Assembly (NCBI RefSeq): GCF_014653155.1
Contig: NZ_BNAF01000001.1
Coordinates: forward strand, 372,001-436,000
From: Sphingobacterium griseoflavum
GTDB taxonomy: Bacteria > Bacteroidota > Bacteroidia > Sphingobacteriales > Sphingobacteriaceae
Direction of reading: 5' to 3'
Length of the DNA: 64,000 bases
The translations under genes and the position numbers were made by a program. This document shows positions 34,962-43,210 of the stretch, piece after piece. The notes under the pieces were generated by a model, which saw only the letters and a list, made by a program, of their open reading frames with translations, was not told the origin of the DNA and made no database searches. Positions within the stretch are counted from its first letter, which is position 1; each line of letters opens with the position of its first letter.

Positions 34962-37900
34962 TAGTTTTCAATTTCTTCCAATAAAGGATTTTCTATTTCT
35001 TCCAACAGGGGTTGTTCGCTTTCGTGTTTAATCAATTTGCGCTTGCCAGCGATACTGCCAAAAATGAAGTAAAGCCCGGGTACGATGATGACGCCGAAAA
35101 TGGTGCCCAGCAGCATCCCCCCAGCAGCGGCGGCACCGATGGTTCGGTTGCCAATGGCGACTGGTCCATGAGCAAAGATCATCGGGATCATTCCTGCAAT
35201 AAATGCGAAAGACGTCATCAAGATGGGCCGAAAGCGTACTCGTGCACCTTCGATAGCCGCTTTGTAGATGGTCATGCCTTCGGCGTGTTTCTGCATGGCA
35301 AATTCCACGATCAACACCGCATTTTTACCTAAAAGTCCGACGAGCATCACCAAACCCACCTGGGCGTAGATGTCGTTGGCTAAGCCCATCAGCTTCAACA
35401 ATAGGAAAGTGCCAAAGATTCCGGCAGGTAGGGATAGGATGACGGAAAGTGGTAGGATAAAGCTTTCGTATTGTGCCGCCAGTACCAAATACACGAAGCC
35501 CAATACAATCAGGAAGATGTAGATGGCTTCGTTTCCCCTTGCGGTTTCATCTTTTGTTAAGCCTTCCCAACCGATGTCATAACCGCGCGGCAAGGTCTGT
35601 TTGGCCACTTCCTGGATTGCTTTGATCGCTTCTCCTGTACTGTAGCCCGAAGCTGGCTCGCCCTTGATCGCCGAGGATGGGTACATATTGTATCGGGTAA
35701 TCTCGTTAAGCCCATGCGTTTTGGTCATTTTCATAAAAGAGGAGTAGGGTACCATCTCGTCCTTATTGTTCTTGACATAGAGCTTCATGACATCCTCAGG
35801 GAGAGCCCTTGATTCGGGGGAGCCCTGCACATAAACTTTGTAGAATGTCCCGAAACGGATAAAGCCTTGCTCGTAGGTGCTTCCGATCAATATGGAGAGG
35901 TTGTTCATCGCATTTTCGATGTTTACACCCTTTTGCATGGCGGCCTCGTTGTCTATTTCCAGCTCATATTGCGGGTAGTTTGCGCTGAAAAAGGTAAACA
36001 GGCCCGTTAATTCCGGACGTTTTTCGAGCGCTTGCATAAATTTATCATTTACTTTTTCGAGTTCTTTGTAGTCGTCGGAGTTGGTTTTGTCCAGCAGTCG
36101 CAAGGAGAAGCCGCCTGCTGCGCCATAACCCGGCACGGCCGGAGGTCCGAAAAATTCGATGGTAGCACCTGATATCTCTTTGGCCTTTCCTTCGAGTTCC
36201 TCAATAATTTCGGACACCGATTCCTTTCGTTCCGACCAGTCTTTTAGCTCGATCAAGCAGGTGCCGGCATTGGATCCGCGACCTTCGGTCAATACCTCGT
36301 AGCCTGCCAGTGCCGTGACGGATGCCACGCCATCGATATGTTCAGTAAGCTGTTGCAGCTGTCGGGCAACGTCGTTTGTGCGTTCTAGCGTCGAGCCCGG
36401 TGGGGTTTGTACGATCGCGTAAATCATTCCTTGGTCTTCATTGGGGATAAATCCACTCGGCAGGGTGCCCGAGATCCCGAATATGCCTACGGAAAATGCC
36501 GCAAGGATCAGGAAGGTCAGGAGACGTCTGTTCACGATCTTTTTCAAAAATAGTGCATAGCGTAAATTGAGTCGATCGAAACGCTTGTTGAAGGCTTCGA
36601 GAAATTTATCGACCAGACTTTTCTTTTTGGCTTTTCCATGGTTGCTCTTCAAGATCATGGCACAAAGCACCGGTGTCAAGGTAAGCGCTACAAAGCCCGA
36701 TATCACAATGGAGCAGGCCATCGTTATGGCAAACTGCCTGAAAAATACACCAACCGGACCGGCCATAAAAGCTACCGGGATAAATACAGCGGTCATGAGC
36801 AACGTGATGGCAATAACGGCGCCGCTGATTTCACGGATCACCTCGACGACGGCCTGATAGGGAGGAAGATGCTTTTCGTGCATCTTGGCATGGACGGCTT
36901 CGACGACGACGATGGCATCATCGACTACCACACCGATGGCCAGCACCAGTGCAAAAAGCGTGATTAGGTTGATGGTGAGGCCAAAGACCTGCATGAACAT
37001 AAAGGCGCCGATCAATGACACCGGCACGGCGATGGTCGGGATTAAAGTAGAACGCCAATCTCCCAGGAACAGAAATACCACAAAGGCTACAAGCACGAAG
37101 GCCTCCACCAAGGTATGCACGACTTTATCGATCGATGCATTCAAGAAGTTGGATACGTCGTATGTGATCTTGTAGTCCATTCCCGGAGGGAAAGATGCGG
37201 CTTTTATCTCTTCCAACTTGCTTTTTACCTCATTGATGACCTCGTTGGCATTGCTGCCATAGTTTTGTTTCAGGGTGATGGATGCCGATGGTAGCCCATC
37301 GAGGTTGGAGTAGATATCGTAAAATTCACTGCCCAGCTCCACGGATCCGATGTCTTTAAGCTTCAGGTTTTCGCCTTCGGCATTCGCACGGATAATGATG
37401 TTTTCGTACTGCTCAATCTTGTTGTAGCGACCCTTGTAGGTCAACACATATTCTAAGGATTGCGAACGCTTTCCGGTACTTTGGCCAATGCGTCCCGGGG
37501 TTCCGATGATGCTCTGCTGGCTCATGGCTTCCATCACTTCGTCGGTAGATACGTTGTACGCGCGCATACGCTCCGGATTTAGCCAGACCCGCATGGCATA
37601 AATACGGCTCCCGAGTATCTTGGCACTGCCCACGCCGTTCAAGCGGCCTATCTCGGGGATAACGTTCACATTGGCGAAATTGTAAAGGAATTTCTGATCG
37701 GCATGGGGGTCTTTGCTGAAGACGTTTACATACATCAGCATGTTGGGCGATGTATAGCTCACCACCAGCCCTTCCCGTTGTACAAGTTCCGGCAAGCGGT
37801 TGGTCACCTGTTCAATGCGGGTTTTGACATTGACCATTGCCTGGCTGGGGTCGGTGCCCAAATTAAAATAAACCATAATAGTCGCTTCGCCAGCGCTGGT

Positions 37901-38146
37901 GGCGTCGGATGTCATGTATTTCATACCCGGCGTGCCGTTAATGGATTTTTCCATCGGGATGAGCACCGATTCGGTTAATACGTTTGCACTTGCGCCAGGG
38001 TAGGCAATGTTGACAACGACAACCGGCGGCGCAATATCGGGAAACTGGGAGATGGGAAGCGTGCTGATGGCCAGCAAGCCCATGAATATAATCACGATGG
38101 ATAGCACAATGGCCAGCACCGGTCTTTTAATGAATTTTTCAAACAT
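34961..38146 (-). CDS. RND multidrug efflux transporter, HAE1 (AcrB/MexB-like)
   Basis: The 1061-residue inner-membrane proton antiporter has 12 membrane segments and two large periplasmic loops. The start MFEKFIKRPVLAIVLSIVII, the segment LALVLAIGVVVDDAIVVVEA with the paired aspartates used for proton transfer, and GVFFRQFAITMACSIVISGF identify the HAE1 drug-exporter branch rather than the heavy-metal CzcA branch. The C-terminal tail carries an octapeptide twice (PLLEEIEN), a local tandem duplication. It is 38 bases after the adaptor gene and shares one base with the channel gene. Confidence 0.96.
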   Translation of the reverse strand: MFEKFIKRPVLAIVLSIVIIFMGLLAISTLPISQFPDIAPPVVVVNIAYPGASANVLTESVLIPMEKSINGTPGMKYMTSDATSAGEATIMVYFNLGTDPSQAMVNVKTRIEQVTNRLPELVQREGLVVSYTSPNMLMYVNVFSKDPHADQKFLYNFANVNVIPEIGRLNGVGSAKILGSRIYAMRVWLNPERMRAYNVSTDEVMEAMSQQSIIGTPGRIGQSTGKRSQSLEYVLTYKGRYNKIEQYENIIIRANAEGENLKLKDIGSVELGSEFYDIYSNLDGLPSASITLKQNYGSNANEVINEVKSKLEEIKAASFPPGMDYKITYDVSNFLNASIDKVVHTLVEAFVLVAFVVFLFLGDWRSTLIPTIAVPVSLIGAFMFMQVFGLTINLITLFALVLAIGVVVDDAIVVVEAVHAKMHEKHLPPYQAVVEVIREISGAVIAITLLMTAVFIPVAFMAGPVGVFFRQFAITMACSIVISGFVALTLTPVLCAMILKSNHGKAKKKSLVDKFLEAFNKRFDRLNLRYALFLKKIVNRRLLTFLILAAFSVGIFGISGTLPSGFIPNEDQGMIYAIVQTPPGSTLERTNDVARQLQQLTEHIDGVASVTALAGYEVLTEGRGSNAGTCLIELKDWSERKESVSEIIEELEGKAKEISGATIEFFGPPAVPGYGAAGGFSLRLLDKTNSDDYKELEKVNDKFMQALEKRPELTGLFTFFSANYPQYELEIDNEAAMQKGVNIENAMNNLSILIGSTYEQGFIRFGTFYKVYVQGSPESRALPEDVMKLYVKNNKDEMVPYSSFMKMTKTHGLNEITRYNMYPSSAIKGEPASGYSTGEAIKAIQEVAKQTLPRGYDIGWEGLTKDETARGNEAIYIFLIVLGFVYLVLAAQYESFILPLSVILSLPAGIFGTFLLLKLMGLANDIYAQVGLVMLVGLLGKNAVLIVEFAMQKHAEGMTIYKAAIEGARVRFRPILMTSFAFIAGMIPMIFAHGPVAIGNRTIGAAAAGGMLLGTIFGVIIVPGLYFIFGSIAGKRKLIKHESEQPLLEEIENPLLEEIEN
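34964..35011. repeat. 24-base imperfect tandem duplication at the end of the pump gene
   Basis: Two adjacent 24-base units differ at only a few positions and both encode PLLEEIEN-like residues, extending the cytoplasmic tail in frame. Confidence 0.75.
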
Positions 38147-38184
38147 AATCTGCGGAATTTTTGATAAGAATCGATTTTTTCTTT

Positions 38185-39267
38185 CTATTCACTGGGCAAC
38201 GTAAGGCTAGATAACACACGTCTAGGCTCTTTGTAATCGATATGGATCTTATCGCCATGCTGTACTTTGCGGATACCCTCAAGGAGAATTTTTTCGTTGC
38301 CCTTTAAACCACTTTGCACGATGTATAGGTCTGGAAGCTCTGCTCGGATCGTGATGGGGGTAAGCAGCACTTTTCCATCTTCGGCTACAACATAGACATA
38401 CTTCTTGTCCATAATCTCGAAGCTGGCTTTTTGTGGAATAATAATGGCGTGCGGCATAGGGATTGGCATCAGGATAGTTCCTGTTTGGCCGTTGCGCAGT
38501 AGATTTTCCTTGTTGGGGAAGGTGGCGCGGAAGGCGATGTTACCCGTTTCGTTGTTGAAATCAGCCTCGATCGTTTCCACTTTTCCTATTTGGCCGTAGA
38601 TATCTTGGTTGGCGAGCATCAGTTGAACCTGATCAAGATTTTGTTCGCTTTTGTGCGCTTTGTAGTTCAGGTATTCTGCCTCCGGGACATTGAAGTAAAC
38701 CCACATGGTGCTGTTATCGGAAAGGTTGGTGAGCAGGTCGCCCTCGTCAACCAAGCTGCCCAGCTTAAGATCCAAGTGATCAATAATGCCATCGTATGGT
38801 GCCGTAATCTTGGTAAAGCCCAAATGGACCGAGGCAAGTTCCATCTCGGCCTGCGCTTTTTTCAATTTTGCTTTTGCCATGGCGAGCTCATTTGGCGCGA
38901 CCACATTTTTATCCGCGAGGGTTTGTATGTTTTGCAGTTCGATGTTTGTGGCTTCGGTCTCGGCCTGAGCCTTGAGGTATTCGGCATGGTAGATTTTGGG
39001 CATGATCTGGAACATGAGCTGTCCTTTGCGCACAAACTGCCCTTCGTCGACAAATACCTTTTCGAGGTAGCCCCGTTCTTGTGAGCGTACTTCGATGTGG
39101 CGAATGGAACGTACTTGGCTCACGTACTGTTTAACAATAGTGGTGTCGGCAATTAAAGGCGAGGTAACAAGAAAATGAGCATCTTCTTCTTTTTCTTTCT
39201 GTTTGTTGTGGCAGCTGGCCAATGCTAATAGCGCAGCACAGCCCATAAGCATGATCTGTTTTTTCAT
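38185..39267 (-). CDS. RND efflux periplasmic adaptor lipoprotein (MFP)
   Basis: The 360-residue membrane fusion protein has a lipobox (LALASC, Cys19), lipoyl half-motifs (EVRSQERGYLEKVFVDEGQF and APYDGIIDHLDLKLGSLVDE), a short helical hairpin (about 95-140), and beta-barrel and membrane-proximal domains towards the C-terminus (LPDLYIVQSGLKGNEKILLE). It joins the HAE1 pump to the outer-membrane channel and is the first gene of the three-gene pump set. Confidence 0.95.
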   Translation of the reverse strand: MKKQIMLMGCAALLALASCHNKQKEKEEDAHFLVTSPLIADTTIVKQYVSQVRSIRHIEVRSQERGYLEKVFVDEGQFVRKGQLMFQIMPKIYHAEYLKAQAETEATNIELQNIQTLADKNVVAPNELAMAKAKLKKAQAEMELASVHLGFTKITAPYDGIIDHLDLKLGSLVDEGDLLTNLSDNSTMWVYFNVPEAEYLNYKAHKSEQNLDQVQLMLANQDIYGQIGKVETIEADFNNETGNIAFRATFPNKENLLRNGQTGTILMPIPMPHAIIIPQKASFEIMDKKYVYVVAEDGKVLLTPITIRAELPDLYIVQSGLKGNEKILLEGIRKVQHGDKIHIDYKEPRRVLSSLTLPSE

Positions 39268-39400
39268 ACGGTTTATTCGTACTTAAGATAATTGATAAAA
39301 AAAATAAGGGAATATAGGATACAGGTCGCTTTGCAGCGATTGTCGCCTACAGCTGTCGCGGCCCTATACCGGCACAGCTATTTTGGGAAGTATTTTTTTG

Positions 39401-39832
39401 CTAAATGCGGAAGTCCTGAAACAGCATAAACCTTTCGCTATCGAAGCAGGTAATCAATAGTGCGGAATGTGCAGCAGTGGGTTTATTGTTATAAAGCAGC
39501 GAGAAAAGGCTAAATGCAATATCTTTATGCAAAAGCAAAGCCAGCAAGGGGCTGGCAAGATTTTCGTTTGCTGTGGACGGCTTTAGATCGCTTTCTTCCG
39601 GTTTTTCGATAGCACGGCTATCATGGGTGTGTTGATTTTTGTGTTGCTGTTCCCAACGGTGGTCAATAGCAACCTTGTCACTGTGGCTATGGTGCCGCGT
39701 TTCGAATAATTGTTGAAATGCTTGTAAGCTTCTTGTATACTTGGAAGTACCAGAAAAAATGCCCAACACGCCTCCAATAAGAAGTATCGCTAATGATAAT
39801 ACTGAAATGAATTGCGCTATTCTGTTGTGCAT
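39401..39832 (-). CDS. Small His-rich membrane-anchored protein upstream of RND operon
   Basis: The 143-residue protein has one N-terminal membrane segment (ISVLSLAILLIGGVLGIF), a His-rich stretch at about 46-72 (RHHSHSDK, then HRWEQQHKNQHTHDSR), and a second weakly hydrophobic stretch (LLALLLHKDIAFSLFSLLYN). I do not recognise a family. The histidines suggest metal binding in the periplasm. It lies 133 bases upstream of the adaptor gene on the same strand and may be its operon partner, although the pump is of drug-export type. A TAGTTTTG element lies within about 10 bases of the start codon. Confidence 0.6.
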   Translation of the reverse strand: MHNRIAQFISVLSLAILLIGGVLGIFSGTSKYTRSLQAFQQLFETRHHSHSDKVAIDHRWEQQHKNQHTHDSRAIEKPEESDLKPSTANENLASPLLALLLHKDIAFSLFSLLYNNKPTAAHSALLITCFDSERFMLFQDFRI

Positions 39833-40200
39833 TTGCAGGCAAAACTAATTAAAACTATCAAATTCTAATGTTAAATTTTTGTAAAATGGCTTTTATAAAG
39901 GCAATTGTAGTAGTTTGGTAGTTGATTTCTCATTTTTTTACCCTCGTTTAGCTTGTTTTCTGGCGAATGATGTGATTCATAATCAGATTATTGGCATCAT
40001 TGGGATTTTGCGGATAATACAGTGCTGCTTGGTAACACTTTTGTTATGTTTTTAAATCCCTACTTGGTCATATGGAGGTTCCGGGGTAGCTCTTGTTCTT
40101 GCATGGATGTTTGGCCTCTATGGAAAGTTTGGTAAATTTATTTGATCATATCTGTAACCTTTTCCGGTTTACGGCACACTAATGTAGAAAACATATCATC
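39833..40200. other. Divergent intergenic region
   Basis: About 370 AT-rich bases separate the leftward His-rich protein gene from the rightward sigma operon. They contain the leftward TAGTTTTG element close to 39840 and the rightward promoter candidate at 40110. No small gene is convincing. Confidence 0.5.
40110..40140 (+). promoter_or_regulatory. Probable promoter of the DUF6249/ECF operon
   Basis: TTTG (40110-40113), exactly 19 bases and TAAATTTA (40133-40140) match the consensus in all but the last base. The predicted start near 40147 gives a leader of about 54 bases. Confidence 0.45.
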
Positions 40201-40539
40201 ATGGAAAAAACTTTAGCTGTATTTATTCCCATCGCATTTTTCATCTGCGTAACATTATGTGTGTATTTCGTTAGCCGTTTCCGCTATGAAGCCATTACCA
40301 AATTGGGAGGCCCCATTCCCAGAAATCCGGCGGTCAAGCAATCTTGGAAACGTTTTGGCGTCGTCGTACTGGGCTTTGGGTTAGGCATGCTTATCACCGG
40401 TATTTTGCTCAACAAGGGCGTGATTGTCGAAAACGATTGGGCAGGTTTATTTATTGTCGGTATTATCACGTTGTTTGTCGGAGCGTCGTTGATCGTTGCC
40501 GATAAGTTGACGGATAAAGACCAATCGGTAGATGGATAA
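40201..40539 (+). CDS. Small membrane protein (DUF6249-like), first gene of an ECF sigma operon
   Basis: The 112-residue protein has an N-terminal membrane helix (AVFIPIAFFICVTLCVYFV), a cytoplasmic loop with RYEAITKLGGPIPRN, and two further helices. The pattern resembles small Bacteroidota proteins grouped as DUF6249, which usually precede a sigma factor gene. Its end overlaps the sigma start by 8 bases, which couples translation. It may be an additional regulator of the sigma factor, but no function is known. Confidence 0.75.
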   Translation: MEKTLAVFIPIAFFICVTLCVYFVSRFRYEAITKLGGPIPRNPAVKQSWKRFGVVVLGFGLGMLITGILLNKGVIVENDWAGLFIVGIITLFVGASLIVADKLTDKDQSVDG

Positions 40540-41083
40540 TCTCTATATCGAGAAAGTATTAGCGGGAGATCGCCATGCCTTTCGGTACTTTATACATACC
40601 TACAAGGACATGGCCTTTTCTGTTGCATTATCTTTGGTGAAGCAGGAGCATCTTGCCGAGGAGGTAGCACAGGAAGCCTTTCTACAGGCTTATCTTTCGC
40701 TGGCTAGTTTTAAGAGGCAAGCAAAATTCAGTACCTGGCTTTACCGCATAGTGTTGCGGTGTGGCTACAAGCTTCTGCAGAAGAGAGGCATTTTGTCGGT
40801 TGAACTCGATCTGGCTGCCCATGATCAAGGGTATGAGGAGACGACGTTTGACAAATTGCTGCGGGACGAACAAAAGCAACTCGTCAACGAGGCGCTTTTA
40901 CACATTCCGGCCAATGAGAGTTTGGCGCTGCGCCTTTTCTACTTGGAGGAGCTGTCCTTGCAAGAGCTTTGCGAAGTGACGGGTTGGACAAATGCCCATG
41001 TTAAAGTCATCTTGTTTCGTGCGCGAAAACGCATGTATCAAGCATTAGGTAAACTTATGAAATCACCCTATTATGGAACATAA
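40532..41083 (+). CDS. ECF sigma-70 factor
   Basis: The 183-residue sigma factor has region 2 (FRYFIHTYKDMAFSVALSLV, EEVAQEAFLQAYLSLASF, FSTWLYRIVLRCGYK) and region 4 (ALRLFYLEELSLQELCEVTG, NAHVKVILFRARKRMYQALG). It overlaps the upstream small membrane gene by 8 bases and the downstream one by 11, so the three make a tight operon. Neither neighbour is a classic RskA, FecR or ZAS anti-sigma, so how it is held inactive is open. Confidence 0.93.
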   Translation: MDNLYIEKVLAGDRHAFRYFIHTYKDMAFSVALSLVKQEHLAEEVAQEAFLQAYLSLASFKRQAKFSTWLYRIVLRCGYKLLQKRGILSVELDLAAHDQGYEETTFDKLLRDEQKQLVNEALLHIPANESLALRLFYLEELSLQELCEVTGWTNAHVKVILFRARKRMYQALGKLMKSPYYGT

Positions 41084-41417
41084 AGATCCGCAGTTGCGCA
41101 AGCTGATGAAGTTGTCGAAAATGGAGCTGCCATTTTCTGATTTTGAAGACCACATTATGGCCGAGGTGGAAAAGATCGAGGCGGGTAGGGAAGAGGCCCT
41201 GAAACATAGAAAACTGGCGCTCATCTTCTTCATTACAGGATCTTTATTTGGCTTGATACTCAATTATATGGTCGATCTGGCTATGAGCCATGTTCATTTA
41301 CAACAGGGCGCAAAAAATCTCCTTTCGCTCTGCTCGCAACTTTGTTATGTTATTTTGATCGTTTTGTTAAGTGATAGGTTGTGGCGGCTGCGTCAACTGT
41401 TGAAGCGCAAGCTTTGA
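41073..41417 (+). CDS. Small membrane protein, candidate anti-sigma factor
   Basis: The 114-residue protein has about 48 charged cytoplasmic residues at the N-terminus (KLMKLSKMELPFSDFEDHIM, EVEKIEAGREEALKHRK), then two membrane helices (LALIFFITGSLFGLILNYMV and LCSQLCYVILIVLLSD). The pattern of a soluble N-terminus followed by membrane anchors, encoded right after an ECF sigma gene with an 11-base overlap, fits an anti-sigma factor. No known anti-sigma motif (HxxxCxxC) is present, so this is inference from context. Confidence 0.68.
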   Translation: MEHKDPQLRKLMKLSKMELPFSDFEDHIMAEVEKIEAGREEALKHRKLALIFFITGSLFGLILNYMVDLAMSHVHLQQGAKNLLSLCSQLCYVILIVLLSDRLWRLRQLLKRKL

Positions 41418-41759
41418 TGGATGAGCAGCCGAGTTGATCGCGCGAGTGGTGCCTATCAAAAGCAGCAACCGTTTGCTTTTTAAGATCGTACTTTCTACCA
41501 TGTTTTTAGAAATGTCATACTTACATTTTTATTAATTTTTTTTCTTTTAACACGGTTTATTCGGTTTTATTTCTGTTTTAACTCCCCTTTTTTTTAACAT
41601 TTTTATTTTAAGCAATCGATTGATTAAAATTTTTTCTTGACAGAGGTTGTTTTGTTTCTTAATTTTAGGAACCAATCTAAAGGAAGGTTGCTTCTTCTTA
41701 GGATAATTTACTTTCGATGGATGGGAACAAAAGTCGAAAGTGTGCATCAGTTCGTTGTT
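41418..41759. other. AT-rich intergenic stretch with a LacI-type half-site
   Basis: This 340-base stretch has long T-runs (41520-41600) and one CAATCGATTG palindrome (41613-41622), the same 10-mer that occurs twice at 54002-54032. No coding frame is convincing. Confidence 0.45.
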
Positions 41760-41767
41760 TAATTTTG
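41760..41767 (+). promoter_or_regulatory. -7 promoter element of a candidate RNA gene
   Basis: TAATTTTG is an exact TAnnTTTG match. No good -33 box is visible 19-21 bases upstream. The predicted start near 41774 coincides with the beginning of a GC-rich, strongly foldable segment. Confidence 0.45.
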
Positions 41768-41773
41768 TTCAAG

Positions 41774-41947
41774 TTCCCCCGGGGGATGTCTATCCGGGGG
41801 CTGAACATCAACAGTTGCAAGACAATACGCGGTGCCGTCATCAGTTTAAGGAATATTAGTTTGACTTAGGACAAACGATTTATAGCGTATTGGTTGATTA
41901 GGTTGAGGGCGGTTTCTGAAACATGGGTCAGGCCGCCCTATTTTTTT
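41774..41947 (+). ncRNA. Candidate structured non-coding RNA, about 170 bases
   Basis: Between a -7 element and a terminator lies a non-coding segment with several strong pairings. CCCCCGG pairs with CCGGGGG (41776-41802). CAATACGC (41823-41830) pairs exactly with GCGTATTG (41885-41892), 54 bases later, closing a long arm. Inside the arm GTTTAAG pairs with CTT...AAAC near 41844-41876. The GGGCGG/CCGCCC terminator hairpin closes the RNA. No long reading frame spans it and the GC-rich stems stand out from AT-rich flanks. It could be a free small RNA or the leader of the 45-codon ORF at 42022. I do not recognise it as tmRNA, RNase P RNA or SRP RNA; a 6S-like RNA is possible. Confidence 0.45.
41906..41947 (+). 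terminator. Rho-independent terminator
   Basis: GGGCGG (41907-41912) pairs with CCGCCC (41933-41938), extended by CTGA / TCAG inside, and eight T residues follow (after one A). No annotated protein gene ends here, so it must belong to an RNA transcript from upstream. Confidence 0.8.
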
Positions 41948-42021
41948 GTTCCTTTTTCAGCATAAATTTTCTTGACCAAAACATTTTTCCAAATCACGGG
42001 TTCACTATCTGAATCAAAAAA

Positions 42022-42159
42022 ATGTCGAACAAGATGATAAGAAACAATGGTAAAATAGATCTCGGATGGTTAGGCCTACTCATTTTAATGGTTGTCTGTC
42101 TGTATGTTACGCTCCAACTCACGGCAGGAAGCGGATTTAGCATGTCTCCGCTTCCTTAA
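42022..42159 (+). CDS. Small single-pass membrane protein, 45 residues (putative)
   Basis: ATG 42022 opens 45 codons ending in TAA at 42157. The peptide has a basic start (MSNKMIRNNGKIDLG) and one clear membrane helix (WLGLLILMVVCLYVTLQL), then a short tail ending GFSMSPLP. It lies directly after the candidate RNA and its terminator, so it could be expressed by read-through. The topology is plausible for a real small membrane protein, but only sequence character supports it. The family is not recognised. Confidence 0.45.
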   Translation: MSNKMIRNNGKIDLGWLGLLILMVVCLYVTLQLTAGSGFSMSPLP

Positions 42160-42215
42160 GCAACGCGTTTACAGCTTATCCAGCAGTAGTGAGCTGCATT
42201 CCTTTTTGGGTAAAT

Positions 42216-43136
42216 CTAGCTCTTTTGATCGTCCAGCACCAAAAATTCCAGCACATTTTCCCGTACGTCCATAACCAGCGGATTTTTTATGGGTAAGATC
42301 AGTTCGTCGTCCACATGCATATATTTACTGCTGCAGTCGATGGACAGTTCTTTTGCTGCAAAACTATGATAGGTGAACTGCGCATCGGTATTATGTTGAA
42401 TAAGCTGTTGAATATAGTCGGCGAAGGCTTGCCTTTGTTCCTCATCGACATAGACCACATCAAACACGCCATCTTCGGTCGAAGCATTTGGAGCCAGCAG
42501 CAGGTTGGGGCCGATGGATTGTATATTCATCACTTCCAGTAGCAGGCATTTTCCTTCATAGGTTTTTCCGTCGGCCTTAAGCATGTAGGATGCTGCTTCG
42601 GCCTCCAGTATAAGCTTGTGCAACACCTGCAGGGCTAATTTTAATTCGTCTTTCGCGGATGCTACCTCGCTTTTATCCTGGGCATCCATAGCTTGCATAA
42701 GATGAGGAAAGAGCCCATAACCGGCACTTTCCAGAAAAAATTCCGTTGTGTCCGGATTTTTGATCACCCCAAGGTCAAAACGTTTTCGCTTGCTCCTCTT
42801 CCAATTTTTGATATGCATACCTCGATCGGCGTCTCGATCGATACCTAATGTCTTCGACATATTGTTTGCCGTTCCCATGGGTAGGATGGCTATGGGGATC
42901 CTTTTTGCCAGTGCATCTCGGCTCACAAGTTCTTTGACGACACGCCGTATCGTCCCGTCTCCGCCGGCCACCACCGCAAAATCCGCTTGCTCCAGCTGTT
43001 CCTTCCAGCTGTCGTCTTTCTTCACCGAGAAGTACACGCAACCGAAGCCCTCCCGTTCGATAGCCTGCACCAGTTCCGTATGCAAATGGTCTTCGTCGCC
43101 AGCACCGGGGTTATGTAATAGAATTGTTTGTTCCAT
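42216..43136 (-). CDS. Diacylglycerol kinase-family lipid kinase
   Basis: The 306-residue cytoplasmic lipid kinase has an NAD-kinase-like N-terminal domain: LLHNPGAGDEDH, the nucleotide-binding G58GDGT62, and PIAILPMGTANNMSKTLGI. The C-terminal beta-sandwich has NIQSIGPNLLLAPNASTEDG and FDVVYV. Members phosphorylate diacylglycerol or sphingoid lipids; the exact lipid cannot be told. The gene is leftward and faces surE across a 74-base gap. Confidence 0.92.
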   Translation of the reverse strand: MEQTILLHNPGAGDEDHLHTELVQAIEREGFGCVYFSVKKDDSWKEQLEQADFAVVAGGDGTIRRVVKELVSRDALAKRIPIAILPMGTANNMSKTLGIDRDADRGMHIKNWKRSKRKRFDLGVIKNPDTTEFFLESAGYGLFPHLMQAMDAQDKSEVASAKDELKLALQVLHKLILEAEAASYMLKADGKTYEGKCLLLEVMNIQSIGPNLLLAPNASTEDGVFDVVYVDEEQRQAFADYIQQLIQHNTDAQFTYHSFAAKELSIDCSSKYMHVDDELILPIKNPLVMDVRENVLEFLVLDDQKS

Positions 43137-43210
43137 GGATTTGATTTAGAGTTGAACATTTGTAGCGGCTTAATTGTTGTTAAAATGTACGAAATAATAA
43201 AAAAAGGATT

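Noticed and set aside
35012-37175. Plus-strand frames of about 100 codons inside the RND pump gene
   Set aside because: Antisense shadows; the minus-strand frame matches HAE1 pumps over its full length.
41774-41947. SRP RNA, tmRNA or RNase P RNA as identity of the candidate RNA
   Set aside because: The conserved GGAAGG-type SRP tetraloop region, the tRNA-like end of tmRNA and the RNase P core motifs are not present, and the length fits none of them well.
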